Positions 11,016 to 19,324 of a DNA stretch of 64,000 nt are shown piece after piece (the stretch's first letter is position 1; the number at the start of each line of letters is the position of its first letter). This DNA is from Acidobacteriota bacterium. GTDB taxonomy: Bacteria; Acidobacteriota; Aminicenantia; Aminicenantales; Saccharicenantaceae. The notes under the pieces are model-generated. The model had not been told where the DNA came from and did not search any database. It saw only the letters and a list, made by a program, of their open reading frames with translations. Both the position numbers and the translations under genes were made by a program. The stretch covers positions 248,001 through 312,000 of the forward strand of contig JAKQUO010000008.1 of the NCBI GenBank assembly GCA_029569255.1. Reading direction: 5' to 3'.

Positions 11016-11260
11016 TCCTCGAGCTCCTCGGCCGTGTTGAGAACGGCCCGGACGATCCCCTGGGTGTGGAGGATGAGCGTCGGCAGGATGATGGCGCCCT
11101 TGTCGTCCCGCTTGACGACGTTGATGAACTCGCGGATCTTGGCCTTGCCCGGCGGCGAGGTCAGGCTGTACTCGGCGTAGGCCGTCCCCGTCTCGGCCAG
11201 CCTCTTCTTCATGGCCTCGCACTTGACGCAGTTGGGATAGGAGAAGAGCAGGTATTCCAT
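10994..11260 (-). CDS. Glutaredoxin-like protein (NrdH-type)
   Basis: The 88-aa thioredoxin-fold protein has an N-terminal CVKC redox motif (YPNCVKCEAMKKRL, residues about 8-21) and the conserved cis-proline region ILPTLIL near residue 58. Placed between nrdD and nrdG, it is likely the reductant, or a redox partner, of the anaerobic ribonucleotide reductase. That partner role is inference from position; class III enzymes often use formate but some use a glutaredoxin or thioredoxin. Confidence 0.85.
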   Translation of the reverse strand: MEYLLFSYPNCVKCEAMKKRLAETGTAYAEYSLTSPPGKAKIREFINVVKRDDKGAIILPTLILHTQGIVRAVLNTAEELEDWSRSRA

Positions 11261-11303
11261 TACGTCACCGCCTGGCGCGAAATCCCGCCGGACCGGGCCG
11301 GCC

Positions 11304-13376
11304 TCAGGAGATCTTGTCGTAGGTCGTCCGGTCCCGGAACTCCTGCTGCTTGCCGTCGTTCCAGGTCCGGACCGGCCGCAGGTAGCCGACGATGCGGCTG
11401 AAGACCTCGGTCTCGTCGCCGCACTCCGGGCACGCGGGGCGCTGGCCGCGGAGGTAGCCGTGGCTCATGCAGACGCTGAAGGTCGGCGTGATCGAGAAGT
11501 AGGGCAGCTTCGTCTGGGCGATCCGCTGGACGAGCTTCTTGCAGGCCAGGCCGTCGATGGCCTCGGGCAGGAAGGCGTGGAAGATCGTCCCGCCCGTGTA
11601 GAGGGCCTGGATCTCGCCCTGGTGCTGGATGGCCTCGAAGATGTCCCGGGTGGCGTCGACGTTGAGCTGGGTCGAGTTGGTGAGGTAGGGGTGCTTCTCG
11701 GTGCCCGAGGTGTGGATGCGCGGGTATTTCTGCCTGTCCAGGCGGGCCAGCCGGTAGGCCGTGGACTCGGCCGGCGTGGCCTCGAGGTTGTAGAGGTGGC
11801 CGGTCTCCTCCTGGAACCGGCGCAGGACGCCGCGCATGAACTGGAGCGTCTCGATGGCGAACTCGCGGCCCTCGGGCGTGCCGATGCCCTGGTGGAGGAA
11901 GTTCATGGCCGCCTCGTGCATGCCGCAGACGCCGATGGTCGAGAAGTGGTTGTCGAAGTGGCCGAGGTAGACCTTGGTGTAGGGCATCATGCCCTTCTCG
12001 AGCATGCTGTTGACGATCTCGCGCTTGGTCTCGAGCGTGCCCTTGGCCACGGTCATGAGGTCCTCGAGGCGGGCGAATAAATCCTCCTTGGACGAGGCCT
12101 CGAAGGCGACCCGGTTGAGGTTGATGGTGACGACGCCGATGGACCCCGTCGAGTCCCCGGGGCCCCAGATGCTCCCCGGCCGGCGCATGAGCTCGCGCTG
12201 GTCGAGGTTGAGCCGGCAGCACATGGCCCGGATGTCGCCGGGGTTCATGTCCGTGCCGATGTAGTTCTGGAAGTAGGGGATGCCGTACTTGGCCGTGGCC
12301 TCGAAGAGGAGCTTGGCCTTGGGCGAGTCCCAGTCGAAGTCCTGGCTGAGGTTGTAGGTCGGGATGGGGAAGGTGAAGACCCGGCCCTTGAGGTCGCCCT
12401 CGATCATGATCTCGAGGAAGGCCTGGTTGATCCAGTCGACCTCCTTCTGGTAGTCGCCGTAGCAGGTCTCGAGCTCCTCGCCGCCGACGACGGCCCGCTT
12501 GTTCCTCATGTCCTCGGGGATGGTCCAGTCGAAGGTCAGGTTGGAGAAGGGCGTCTGCCAGCCCCAGCGGCAGGGGACGTTGAGGCCGAAGATGAGCTTC
12601 TGCAGGTCCTGCTTGACGTCCTCGTAGCTGAGCCCGTCGTGGCGGACGAAGGGCGCGAGCAGGGTGTCGACGCTGGAGAAGGCCTGGGCCCCGGCGAACT
12701 CGGCCTGCATGGTGCCGATGTAGTTGACCATGTGCAGGGTCAGGGTGTCGAGGTGCCGGGCCGGGTTGGAGTGGACCTGGTTCGGGACGTGGCCGAAGCC
12801 CTTGCGGATGAGGTTCTCGAGGGACCAGCCGGCGCAGTAGCCGACGATGGGGTAGCTCAGGTCGTGGATGTGGAACTCGCCCGTCTCGTGGGCCTTCTTG
12901 GCCCGCTCGGTGTAGATCTGGTTGAGGGCGAAGTGCGACAGGACCTCGCCCGAGACGCGGGCGTTCAGGCCGGCGAACGACTGGACGCCCTCGTTGGAGT
13001 TCTCGCGGATCTTCCAGTCGGCGTTGCTGAGGTAGTCCTTGACCAGCCGCTCCAGGTTGAGGCCGATCTTCCGGGCCTCGCGGAGGCCCTTGTGCTTCTC
13101 GCGGTAGAGGATGTAGCTCTTGGCCACTTCGTGATAGCCCTGCTTCATGAGGACCATCTCGACGATGTCCTGGATCTGCTCGACGGACGGGATGGTGTAG
13201 CCGCCGAACTTCTCCTCGATCATGAAGCAGACGATGTCCGAGGCGGTCTGGGCGATGGCCCGGTCCTTGACGCCCTCGGACTGCATGGCCTTGAAGATGG
13301 CGTTGGTGATCTTGTCCTGGTTGAAATCGGTGATCGTCCCGTCGCGCTTCTTGATCCGGCCGACCGTGCTGACCAT
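11304..13376 (-). CDS. nrdD: Anaerobic (class III) ribonucleoside-triphosphate reductase
   Basis: The 690-aa glycyl-radical enzyme reduces ribonucleoside triphosphates to deoxynucleotides. It has an N-terminal ATP-cone (RIKKRDGTITDFNQDKITNA), the catalytic barrel with AMCCRLNLD near residue 385, a C-terminal zinc site (CMSHG then CPECG) and the radical glycine about residue 664 in SRIVGYLRPV. A GGAGGAGG ribosome site precedes the ATG. The upstream region carries paired NrdR-type boxes at 13491-13538. It heads an operon with glutaredoxin, nrdG and dut. Confidence 0.97.
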   Translation of the reverse strand: MVSTVGRIKKRDGTITDFNQDKITNAIFKAMQSEGVKDRAIAQTASDIVCFMIEEKFGGYTIPSVEQIQDIVEMVLMKQGYHEVAKSYILYREKHKGLREARKIGLNLERLVKDYLSNADWKIRENSNEGVQSFAGLNARVSGEVLSHFALNQIYTERAKKAHETGEFHIHDLSYPIVGYCAGWSLENLIRKGFGHVPNQVHSNPARHLDTLTLHMVNYIGTMQAEFAGAQAFSSVDTLLAPFVRHDGLSYEDVKQDLQKLIFGLNVPCRWGWQTPFSNLTFDWTIPEDMRNKRAVVGGEELETCYGDYQKEVDWINQAFLEIMIEGDLKGRVFTFPIPTYNLSQDFDWDSPKAKLLFEATAKYGIPYFQNYIGTDMNPGDIRAMCCRLNLDQRELMRRPGSIWGPGDSTGSIGVVTINLNRVAFEASSKEDLFARLEDLMTVAKGTLETKREIVNSMLEKGMMPYTKVYLGHFDNHFSTIGVCGMHEAAMNFLHQGIGTPEGREFAIETLQFMRGVLRRFQEETGHLYNLEATPAESTAYRLARLDRQKYPRIHTSGTEKHPYLTNSTQLNVDATRDIFEAIQHQGEIQALYTGGTIFHAFLPEAIDGLACKKLVQRIAQTKLPYFSITPTFSVCMSHGYLRGQRPACPECGDETEVFSRIVGYLRPVRTWNDGKQQEFRDRTTYDKIS

Positions 13377-13490
13377 CGGGTGCCTCCTCCTTCTTCTCCG
13401 CCCGGCTCACGCGACTGGGAACCGGGCCGGCGACGTGCTACAATCGGCCCGTCCCGATACCATGACGCATATCAGGGCCGACCGGCCTCT

Positions 13491-13538
13491 ATCCCATATC
13501 TTGTGGAGCCTGTTCGCGGAAAATACTAAATGTTGTAT
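13491..13538. promoter_or_regulatory. Tandem NrdR-type operator boxes
   Basis: Two imperfect palindromes match the known NrdR box (acaCwAtATaTwGtgt): box 1 at 13491-13506 (about 11 of 16) and box 2 at 13523-13538 (about 12 of 16). Their centres are 32 bp apart, three helical turns, the spacing known for NrdR pairs. Box 2 sits inside a 10-bp perfect inverted repeat, CGGAAAATAC...GTATTTTCCG (13517-13544). They lie 115-162 bp upstream of nrdD and 80-127 bp upstream of the divergent yjbQ gene. Confidence 0.75.
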
Positions 13539-13617
13539 TTTCCGAGGAGACTCTACACCCCGGTCCGGAGGCTTGTCAAGCCCCTTTTTGAAAAACCCTT
13601 AAATCGTTGAGGCGGCA

Positions 13618-14013
13618 ATGCATACGATCGAGATCGAGACGAAAGCGCGGCGGGAATTCGTCGACTTGACGGCCGAAGTGGTGCGGCTGGCGGCGGCCTC
13701 GGGCGTCCGGAGCGGGGTCTGCGTCGTCGCGGTCCCCCACACGACGGCCGGCGTCACGGTCAACGAGAACGCCGACCCGGACGTCCGGGCCGACATGGAC
13801 ATGGTCCTGCGGAAGCTCGCGCCCGACGCCCTCCCCTACGCCCACGGCGAGGGCAACTCCCCGGCCCACGTCAAGGCCGCCCTCGTGGGCTCCTCGGTGA
13901 CGCTCGTCGTCGAGGGCGGGAAGCTCCAGCTCGGGACGTGGCAGGGGGTCTTCTTCTGCGAGTTCGACGGCCCGCGGACCCGCCGGGCCTGGGTCCAAAT
14001 CGTCGGAAAATAG
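13618..14013 (+). CDS. YjbQ/UPF0047 family protein
   Basis: The 131-aa single-domain protein belongs to the YjbQ family (UPF0047). The conserved stretches HTTAGVTVNE (residue about 41), AHGEGNSPAHVKAAL (about 75) and LGTWQGVFFCEFDGPR near the C-terminus are all present. Family members show weak thiamine-phosphate synthase activity but their main role is not settled. It is divergent from nrdD and has no gene partner on its strand. TTAAAT 13 bp before the ATG is a possible -10 box but has no matching -35 at normal spacing. Confidence 0.9.
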   Translation: MHTIEIETKARREFVDLTAEVVRLAAASGVRSGVCVVAVPHTTAGVTVNENADPDVRADMDMVLRKLAPDALPYAHGEGNSPAHVKAALVGSSVTLVVEGGKLQLGTWQGVFFCEFDGPRTRRAWVQIVGK

Positions 14014-14024
14014 GGGGACACGAT

Positions 14025-14633
14025 TTAAAAGCGCAAGCCGAGCTTCTTCAACTCCACCGCGAGGTCCGTCCCGGGCCGGTACAGGATGCCGCGGAGCCCC
14101 GTCCCGACGGCGCCTTCGACGTTCTCATCCATGTCGTCGATGAAGACGCATTCCTCCGGCCGGCAACCGGCCCTGGCGGCCGCGGCCAGATAGATCGCCG
14201 GTTCGGGCTTGAGCAGCTTGAGCTCGTAGGAGAGGACGTAGCCGTCGAAGAAGAGGATCTCGGGAAAGCGGCGCCGGACGAAGCCGAAACGCTCCGGGTC
14301 GGTGTTGGACAGGAGCAGCGTCCTGTAGCCCGCCGCCTTGACCCGGGCCAGGGCGTCGATCGCAGGAGGGTTCGGGGTGAAGATGTCGTTGTAGATCCCG
14401 AAGAACTCCTCGTAACCCATGTCCGCCCCGACGGCCGCGGCCACGTGCGCGAGGAAGCCCCCCGGCGTCACCGCTCCCCCGTCGAAGCGGCGGAGGAGCC
14501 CGAGATCGCCGTGGACGGCGGCCTCGACCTCGTCGAGCGGCTTCCCCGCCTTCTCCGCGAGCTTGCGCAGGAAGACGCTGTTGTCGAACCAGAGGACGAC
14601 GCGGCCGAGGTCGGAGATGACGGCGCGGATCAT
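14025..14633 (-). CDS. HAD-superfamily hydrolase
   Basis: The 202-aa HAD subfamily IA phosphatase has motif I SDLGRVV at residue 7 (nucleophile Asp8; the usual second Asp is replaced by Gly, as in many DxG-type members), motif II LLLSNTD near residue 105, the motif III lysine in KLLKPEP, and motif IV FIDDMDENV. A small alpha-helical cap lies between motifs I and II. The substrate cannot be read from the sequence. The gene is convergent with yjbQ. Its promoter ends 8 bp before the ATG, so the mRNA is probably leaderless. Confidence 0.88.
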   Translation of the reverse strand: MIRAVISDLGRVVLWFDNSVFLRKLAEKAGKPLDEVEAAVHGDLGLLRRFDGGAVTPGGFLAHVAAAVGADMGYEEFFGIYNDIFTPNPPAIDALARVKAAGYRTLLLSNTDPERFGFVRRRFPEILFFDGYVLSYELKLLKPEPAIYLAAAARAGCRPEECVFIDDMDENVEGAVGTGLRGILYRPGTDLAVELKKLGLRF

Positions 14634-14641
14634 GAGGGGCC

Positions 14642-14670
14642 TTTATAGCAGAAACGGCGGGACCCGGCAA
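14642..14670 (-). promoter_or_regulatory. Promoter abutting the HAD gene (leaderless type)
   Basis: TTGCCG (14670-14665), 17-bp spacer, TATAAA (14647-14642) on the minus strand. Only 8 bp separate the -10 box from the ATG at 14633, and no purine-rich ribosome site is present in them (GGCCCCTC). Confidence 0.6.
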
Positions 14671-14688
14671 ACGGCGCCCCGGTGACGG

Positions 14689-14717
14689 TTGACATCGGCG
14701 GCGCGGAAGGCTATCTT
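14689..14717 (+). promoter_or_regulatory. Promoter of the 53-aa basic protein gene
   Basis: Perfect TTGACA (14689-14694), 17-bp spacer and TATCTT (14712-14717). The expected start is near 14724, giving a leader of about 55 nt that ends in AGAGGAGGG. It is divergent from the HAD promoter, with 18 bp between the two -35 boxes. Confidence 0.65.
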
Positions 14718-14778
14718 TTAATCGGCCGGTGAGACGGTTGAACCGAACAAGAGCCGGATCATAAAAAGAGGAGGGATT

Positions 14779-14940
14779 ATGCCGACCAAGAGAACGACCC
14801 ACCGCAGCGTGAAGGGGACCAAGCTCTACGCCGTGCGCGACGCCAAGGGGCGTTTCGTCGACATCCAGACCTACAAGCGGGCCCACGCCGCCGACCTGCG
14901 GCGCAAGAGCAAGGCCGAGAAGGCCAAGGCGGCCAAGTAG
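14779..14940 (+). CDS. Small basic hypothetical protein (53 aa)
   Basis: Short reading frame with its own good promoter, an AGAGGAGGG ribosome site 6 bp from the ATG, strict G/C third-position use and a terminator downstream. The product is very basic: a TKRTTHRSVKGTK start, a core with KLYAVRDAKGRFVDIQTYKR, and a lysine/alanine-rich helical tail (KSKAEKAKAAK). No family name can be assigned with confidence. It resembles short, abundant nucleic-acid-associated proteins in composition, which is inference only. Confidence 0.8.
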   Translation: MPTKRTTHRSVKGTKLYAVRDAKGRFVDIQTYKRAHAADLRRKSKAEKAKAAK

Positions 14941-15071
14941 ACCCGGCCCCCGGTCCCTTCCGCTCCGCCCCGCTCCGTCGCTCGCCGCTCCGAGGGCGGA
15001 GCCTATCGCCCGCGGAGGCCCTTCCGTTCCGCCCGAATCCGGGAAGACCGTCCCTCGCGGAGCAAGGGCCG

Positions 15072-15096
15072 GCCCGGCGGGACCGGGCTCCTTTTT
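15072..15096 (+). terminator. Rho-independent terminator after the small basic protein gene
   Basis: GCCCGG (15072-15077) and CCGGGC (15083-15088) with a 5-nt loop, followed by TCC and five T. The 130 bp between the stop codon and this hairpin hold only GC-rich sequence with several weak self-complementary stretches; I see no gene there, or between the terminator and 15215. Confidence 0.6.
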
Positions 15097-15215
15097 GAAC
15101 GGGCATCAAGCGCGGCCGAGAGCGTATCGCTGGATCTCGAGAAGATACCTTGAGCACGGCCGGGCCGCGGCGCCCGGCGATACCTTCCCCGCCTGCGGCG
15201 CCGTCCTGAATGATC

Positions 15216-16550
15216 CTAGCCCTTGGCCTTCTGCGGGGCTTCGAGCCGGCCGCCTTCCCGGCGGTCGGCCCGGCCGAGCAGGAGGGCGAAGACGAGCCCG
15301 ACGATGCCCAGGCCGGCGAACATGACCTGGCTGGCGACGTAATCCCCCGTCCGGTCCCTCAGCAGCCCGTTGAGCAGCGGGAAGAGCCCCAGGCCGATGT
15401 TCTGGATGGCCGTCATCAGCCCGAAGGCCGTCCCGACCCGCTCCGAGCGGACGATGAGCGGCACCGACGGCCACAGCGCGGCCGGCACGAGGACGAAGGC
15501 GAAGCCGAGCAGGACCATCGGGTAGACCGGGTAGACCCTTGTCAGGCCCATGGCCAGGTGGCAGGGAATGAGCATCAGGGCCCCGACGATCATGAACTGG
15601 GCCCGCTTGCCGACGCGGTCGACGAGCCGGCCGGCGAACGGGGCCAGGACCATCGAGGCGAAGATGATGATGCTGGTGATGCCGCCGGCCGTGCTGAAGA
15701 TGTGGAGGAGGTTGTTGAAGACCTGGGCCAGGAACCCGCCGCCGGCCTCGGCCGTCAGGGCGATGCCCCACTTGGTGTGGAAGAAGTCCGTGGCCAGGCT
15801 CTGGAAGGGGAAAACGGCCGCGTAGAAGGTGAAGCACAGGCCGGTGACGAACCAGAAGGTCGGCCTGAACTCCCTGATGTCCTTGAAGACGATCTTGTCG
15901 CCGGCGCTCTCGTCGCGGAGGTTGAGGGCCTTCTCGCCCCGCTTGTCCATGACGATGTAGCAGAGGTTGCCGGCGAACGACAGGGCGCAGGCCAGGACCG
16001 CGGCCAGCAGGGCGTAGCGGAAGCTGCCGAAGTAGCTCGAGAACAGCTCCCCCGTGTTGAAGGCGAACAGCGACCCGAGCCGGCTCACGGTCAGCTGGAC
16101 GCCGAAGGCCATGGCCATCTCCTTGTTCTTGAACCAGCGGGCCAGCATGGCGCTCTGGGCGACGACGAGCGGCTCGGAGCCGGCCCCGAAGACGAACCGG
16201 CCGAGAAAGATGAGAGGGATCGACCTGGCCTGCCAGACGATCGCCGCCCCCGCGAGGACGAGGACGGAGAAGATGATGCTCGCCTTGCGCGTCCCCAGCC
16301 GGTCGATGAGCATGCCGCCGAAGAGGACGACCAGGATGGCGGCGACGCTGTACATGGTGTTCATCGTCCCGACCGTGGCCCGCGCGGCCTTGAGCTCGCC
16401 GATCAGCGAGGGGGCGATGGCCCCGATGATGTCGTAGGCGAAGTAGCTCCCGAACGACAGGGTGGAGATGAAGAACAGGTTGACGAAACGGTAGAGCGGC
16501 CGGGTCGGATGGAAGAAGCCGGCCGGCTCGGCGGTCGCGGCGTCGGTCAT
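15216..16550 (-). CDS. Major facilitator superfamily transporter (MFSD1-like)
   Basis: The 444-aa protein has 12 predicted transmembrane helices and the MFS loop signature GGMLIDRLGTRKA near residue 78 (between helices 2 and 3), repeated as GRLVDRVGKRAQ in the second half near residue 310. The nearest named relatives by overall pattern are the MFSD1-type carriers, some of which move dipeptides; the substrate here is not readable. The gene stands alone, divergent from pgi with a 128-bp gap. The last 15 residues are a charged cytoplasmic tail. Confidence 0.85.
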   Translation of the reverse strand: MTDAATAEPAGFFHPTRPLYRFVNLFFISTLSFGSYFAYDIIGAIAPSLIGELKAARATVGTMNTMYSVAAILVVLFGGMLIDRLGTRKASIIFSVLVLAGAAIVWQARSIPLIFLGRFVFGAGSEPLVVAQSAMLARWFKNKEMAMAFGVQLTVSRLGSLFAFNTGELFSSYFGSFRYALLAAVLACALSFAGNLCYIVMDKRGEKALNLRDESAGDKIVFKDIREFRPTFWFVTGLCFTFYAAVFPFQSLATDFFHTKWGIALTAEAGGGFLAQVFNNLLHIFSTAGGITSIIIFASMVLAPFAGRLVDRVGKRAQFMIVGALMLIPCHLAMGLTRVYPVYPMVLLGFAFVLVPAALWPSVPLIVRSERVGTAFGLMTAIQNIGLGLFPLLNGLLRDRTGDYVASQVMFAGLGIVGLVFALLLGRADRREGGRLEAPQKAKG

Positions 16551-16626
16551 GGGCGGGCCTCCCGTGTCGCGGCGTTGGGGACGTCGGGCCCTATCTTCCT
16601 GAATCCCGCGCGAAGAATCAAGCGGC

Positions 16627-16655
16627 TTGGTCCGGGCCCCGTCCCCTGGTATAAT
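16627..16655 (+). promoter_or_regulatory. Promoter of pgi
   Basis: TTGGTC (16627-16632), 17-bp spacer, perfect TATAAT (16650-16655). The start near 16662 would leave a leader of only about 17 nt, made almost entirely of the ribosome site GAGGAGGGG and its spacer. Confidence 0.65.
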
Positions 16656-16678
16656 CCCCGCGAGGAGGGGACTCGGCC

Positions 16679-18373
16679 ATGGACTTCGACGCGCGGGACA
16701 TCCGGATCGTCCGCGGGGAGGCGCTCGCGCCGGGCCTCGAGGCGGCGCTCGGCCGCCTCGACGCCGAGGCCGTCGTCGGCCGCGTCTGGGACCGGGACGG
16801 GACCGTCTGGAAGCCGGACGGGCGCGAGGCCTCGGACCGCCTCGGCTGGCTCGACTGCCCCGCGGCGGCCGCCGGGCTCCTCCCGGAGCTCCAGGCCTTC
16901 GCGGCCTCGCTCCGGGACCTGAAGCTCAAGCGCGCCGTCGTCCTGGGCATGGGCGGGTCGAGCCTGGCCCCGGAGGTCTACAGCCGTCTTTTCGGCCTTC
17001 AGCCCGGCGCCCTCGACCTCGACGTCCTCGACACGACGGAGCCGGAGACCGTGGCCCGTGCCGCGGCCCGGCTCACCCCGGACAAGACCCTCTTTCTCGT
17101 GTCCTCGAAATCGGGAACGACGGCCGAGGTGGCCGCCCTGCTCGCTTTCTTCTACGACCGGGTCGGCCGGGCGCTCGGGCCGGGCGAGGCCGGCGGCCGC
17201 TTCGTCGCCGTCACCGACCCGGGGACGCCGCTCGAGGCCTTGGCCCGCGAGCTCGGCTTCCGCCGGACCTTCCTCGGCCGGCCGGACATCGGCGGGAGGT
17301 TCTCGGCCCTGTCCGTGTTCGGGCTCCTGCCCGCCGCGCTCGCGGGGGTCGACCTCGTCCGTCTCCTCGGGCCGGCCCTGACGACGGCCGAGGCCTGCCG
17401 GTCGGAGCGCGCGGCCGGGAACCCCGGCGCCCTGCTGGGCGCGGTCCTGGGCACGGCCGCCCTGGGGGGCCTGGACAAGCTGACCGTCCTCCTGCCGCCG
17501 CGGCTCAGGCCCTTCGCCGCCTGGCTCGAACAGCTCGTCGCCGAGAGCACAGGGAAGGACGGGCGGGGGATCGTCCCCGTCGTCGAGGACCGGCCCGGCC
17601 CCGCCGAGAGCTACGGCCCCGACCGCCTGTTCGTGGCGATCGGGCCCGGCGGGAGGACGGCGTCGAGGCCGGCCGAACGGGCCCCGGAGGCGTCGGCCGC
17701 GCCGCTCGTCAAGCTCGCGTTCGACGATCCCTACGAAGTGGCCGGGCACTTCTTCCTCTGGGAGTTCGCCACCGCCGTCGCCGGTCACATCCTGAACATC
17801 GATCCCTTCGACCAGCCCGACGTCGAATCGGCCAAGAGAAAGACCCGCGAGGTCCTGGCGGCCGGACCGGGCGCTCCCTCCGACGCGACGTCCTCCCGGC
17901 TCGCCGCGGGAGACGTCCGCTTGGCCGGGACGTCCGAAAGCCCGGCCGTCGCCGGCCCCCTCTTCCTCCGCGCCGCCCGCGACGGGGACTACCTGGCCCT
18001 GCTGGCCTTCCTGCCCCGGCGCCGGTCGCTCGAGGACCTCCTCTCGGGGCTGGCCGCCGGTCTCCGGCTCAAGACGGGGCTGCCGGTCACGGTCGGCTTC
18101 GGACCCCGCTATCTCCACTCCACCGGCCAGCTCCACAAGGGCGGCGGCAACAAGGGCCTGTTCCTGGTCCTCGTCCCGGCCGCCCTGGACGGGCTGGCCA
18201 TCCCGGAAGTGCCCGGCGTCCCCCGCCCGGCCGACGATTTCGCGACCCTCTTCCTGGCCCAGGCCCGGGGCGACGCGCTGGCTCTCGCGGAGAAAGGCCG
18301 GCGCGTCCTCACCGTCGAGCTCGCGGCTCCCCTCGAGGCCGCCTTAGGGAAGCTCGCCTCGATCCTGACCTAG
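16679..18373 (+). CDS. pgi: Glucose-6-phosphate isomerase (large, transaldolase-fusion-type family)
   Basis: The 564-aa protein interconverts glucose-6-phosphate and fructose-6-phosphate. Sugar isomerase signatures are visible: VLGMGGSSLAPEV near residue 90 (phosphate loop), FLVSSKSGTTAEV near residue 139, and HSTGQLHKGGGNKG near residue 480 with the catalytic histidine/lysine region. The sequence matches the isomerase half of the bifunctional transaldolase/phosphoglucose isomerases, but here it is a stand-alone gene with no transaldolase domain. A GAGGAGGGG ribosome site lies 8 bp from the ATG. Confidence 0.93.
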   Translation: MDFDARDIRIVRGEALAPGLEAALGRLDAEAVVGRVWDRDGTVWKPDGREASDRLGWLDCPAAAAGLLPELQAFAASLRDLKLKRAVVLGMGGSSLAPEVYSRLFGLQPGALDLDVLDTTEPETVARAAARLTPDKTLFLVSSKSGTTAEVAALLAFFYDRVGRALGPGEAGGRFVAVTDPGTPLEALARELGFRRTFLGRPDIGGRFSALSVFGLLPAALAGVDLVRLLGPALTTAEACRSERAAGNPGALLGAVLGTAALGGLDKLTVLLPPRLRPFAAWLEQLVAESTGKDGRGIVPVVEDRPGPAESYGPDRLFVAIGPGGRTASRPAERAPEASAAPLVKLAFDDPYEVAGHFFLWEFATAVAGHILNIDPFDQPDVESAKRKTREVLAAGPGAPSDATSSRLAAGDVRLAGTSESPAVAGPLFLRAARDGDYLALLAFLPRRRSLEDLLSGLAAGLRLKTGLPVTVGFGPRYLHSTGQLHKGGGNKGLFLVLVPAALDGLAIPEVPGVPRPADDFATLFLAQARGDALALAEKGRRVLTVELAAPLEAALGKLASILT

Positions 18374-18498
18374 CATAGGGAAAGCTCTTCCGCCCTTTCC
18401 GGGCTGCCCTCTCGAAGCGGCGCGGGACGCCGCCCCGACGCTCCCCGTCCGTGGAGGCGGGACCGGCAGGGAGCGGGGCGCGGCGATCCTTTCCGGGC

Positions 18499-19179
18499 TC
18501 AGTAAAGCCCGACGCCGACGACATCGGCGTGGAAGATGGCCTTGGTCTTGGCCCTGTCCTTCCTGTCGACGCTGTCCTTGACCTTGAGGTAGAACCAGAA
18601 CTTGTCGAACAGCTTGAGCTTCTGGATGTAGTAGTTCGAATAGGTCGAGACGGAGTCGACGATGATCCTGGCGGTCTCTCTCCCCTTGTCGTCCGTGAGG
18701 ACGATGGCGCTGACGTCGCCCTTCATGAGCTGGCCGTAGACCTTGCCCTCGCCCTTGCCTTCCCATTCTTCGGGCTTGTTGACGCCGGTGATGGCCAGGG
18801 CGGGGACGGCCTCGCGGACCTTCATCTCCACGAAGTCCTCCGGCGCGAAACCGCCGCTGCGGGTGTAGATCGTCTGGCCGCCGGACTCGACGGAGTCGGC
18901 GAGGAAGACCGGCGGGTGGTCCACGAGCAGGTTGCCCTTGACCTTGAGGGTCTTGCCGACGACGGAGGCCGCGTCGAAGCCGGGCAGGACGATGTCGAAA
19001 CCCTGGGCCGTGGACAGGTACATGTAGCGCCCGAGGCCCGTCCGGACCACGCCCTCGAACTCCGTGACGGCAACGTGGTCCTCGGCGGCCGTCGTCTCGG
19101 CCGTTTTCTGACAGGCCACGGAACCGGCCAGGACAGCCAGCCCTAATAGAACGATCCCCGCTGTCTTGGTGAAACGCAT
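18499..19179 (-). CDS. Putative lipoprotein, unknown function
   Basis: The 226-aa product has a basic start (MRFTKTAG), a hydrophobic segment and a cysteine at residue 24 in AGSVACQK that fits a loose lipobox. I chose the ATG at 19179 because GGAGG lies 8 bp upstream of it; the ATG at 19194 is itself inside that ribosome site. The mature part looks beta-rich, with segments such as LKVKGNLLVDHPPVFLADSV that resemble an OB-fold, but I do not recognise a family. It has its own promoter at 19240-19268 and no operon partner. Confidence 0.75.
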   Translation of the reverse strand: MRFTKTAGIVLLGLAVLAGSVACQKTAETTAAEDHVAVTEFEGVVRTGLGRYMYLSTAQGFDIVLPGFDAASVVGKTLKVKGNLLVDHPPVFLADSVESGGQTIYTRSGGFAPEDFVEMKVREAVPALAITGVNKPEEWEGKGEGKVYGQLMKGDVSAIVLTDDKGRETARIIVDSVSTYSNYYIQKLKLFDKFWFYLKVKDSVDRKDRAKTKAIFHADVVGVGLY

Positions 19180-19239
19180 TGGAACTACCTCCATGTGTCG
19201 AACGAGCGTCCGGAAGTCGGCTTCCCGAACAAGGCTAAG

Positions 19240-19268
19240 TTTATACCACCCCGGGGCGTAAAAGTAAA
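19240..19268 (-). promoter_or_regulatory. Promoter of the lipoprotein gene
   Basis: TTTACT (19268-19263), 17-bp spacer, TATAAA (19245-19240) on the minus strand, in an A/T-rich patch. The leader is about 55 nt and ends in GGAGG. Confidence 0.55.
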
Positions 19269-19324
19269 GAAAAAAGGTTCTCTTCCACGTTGTGTGGGTC
19301 GGATGGGCCGGGGACGGCCCCGTC

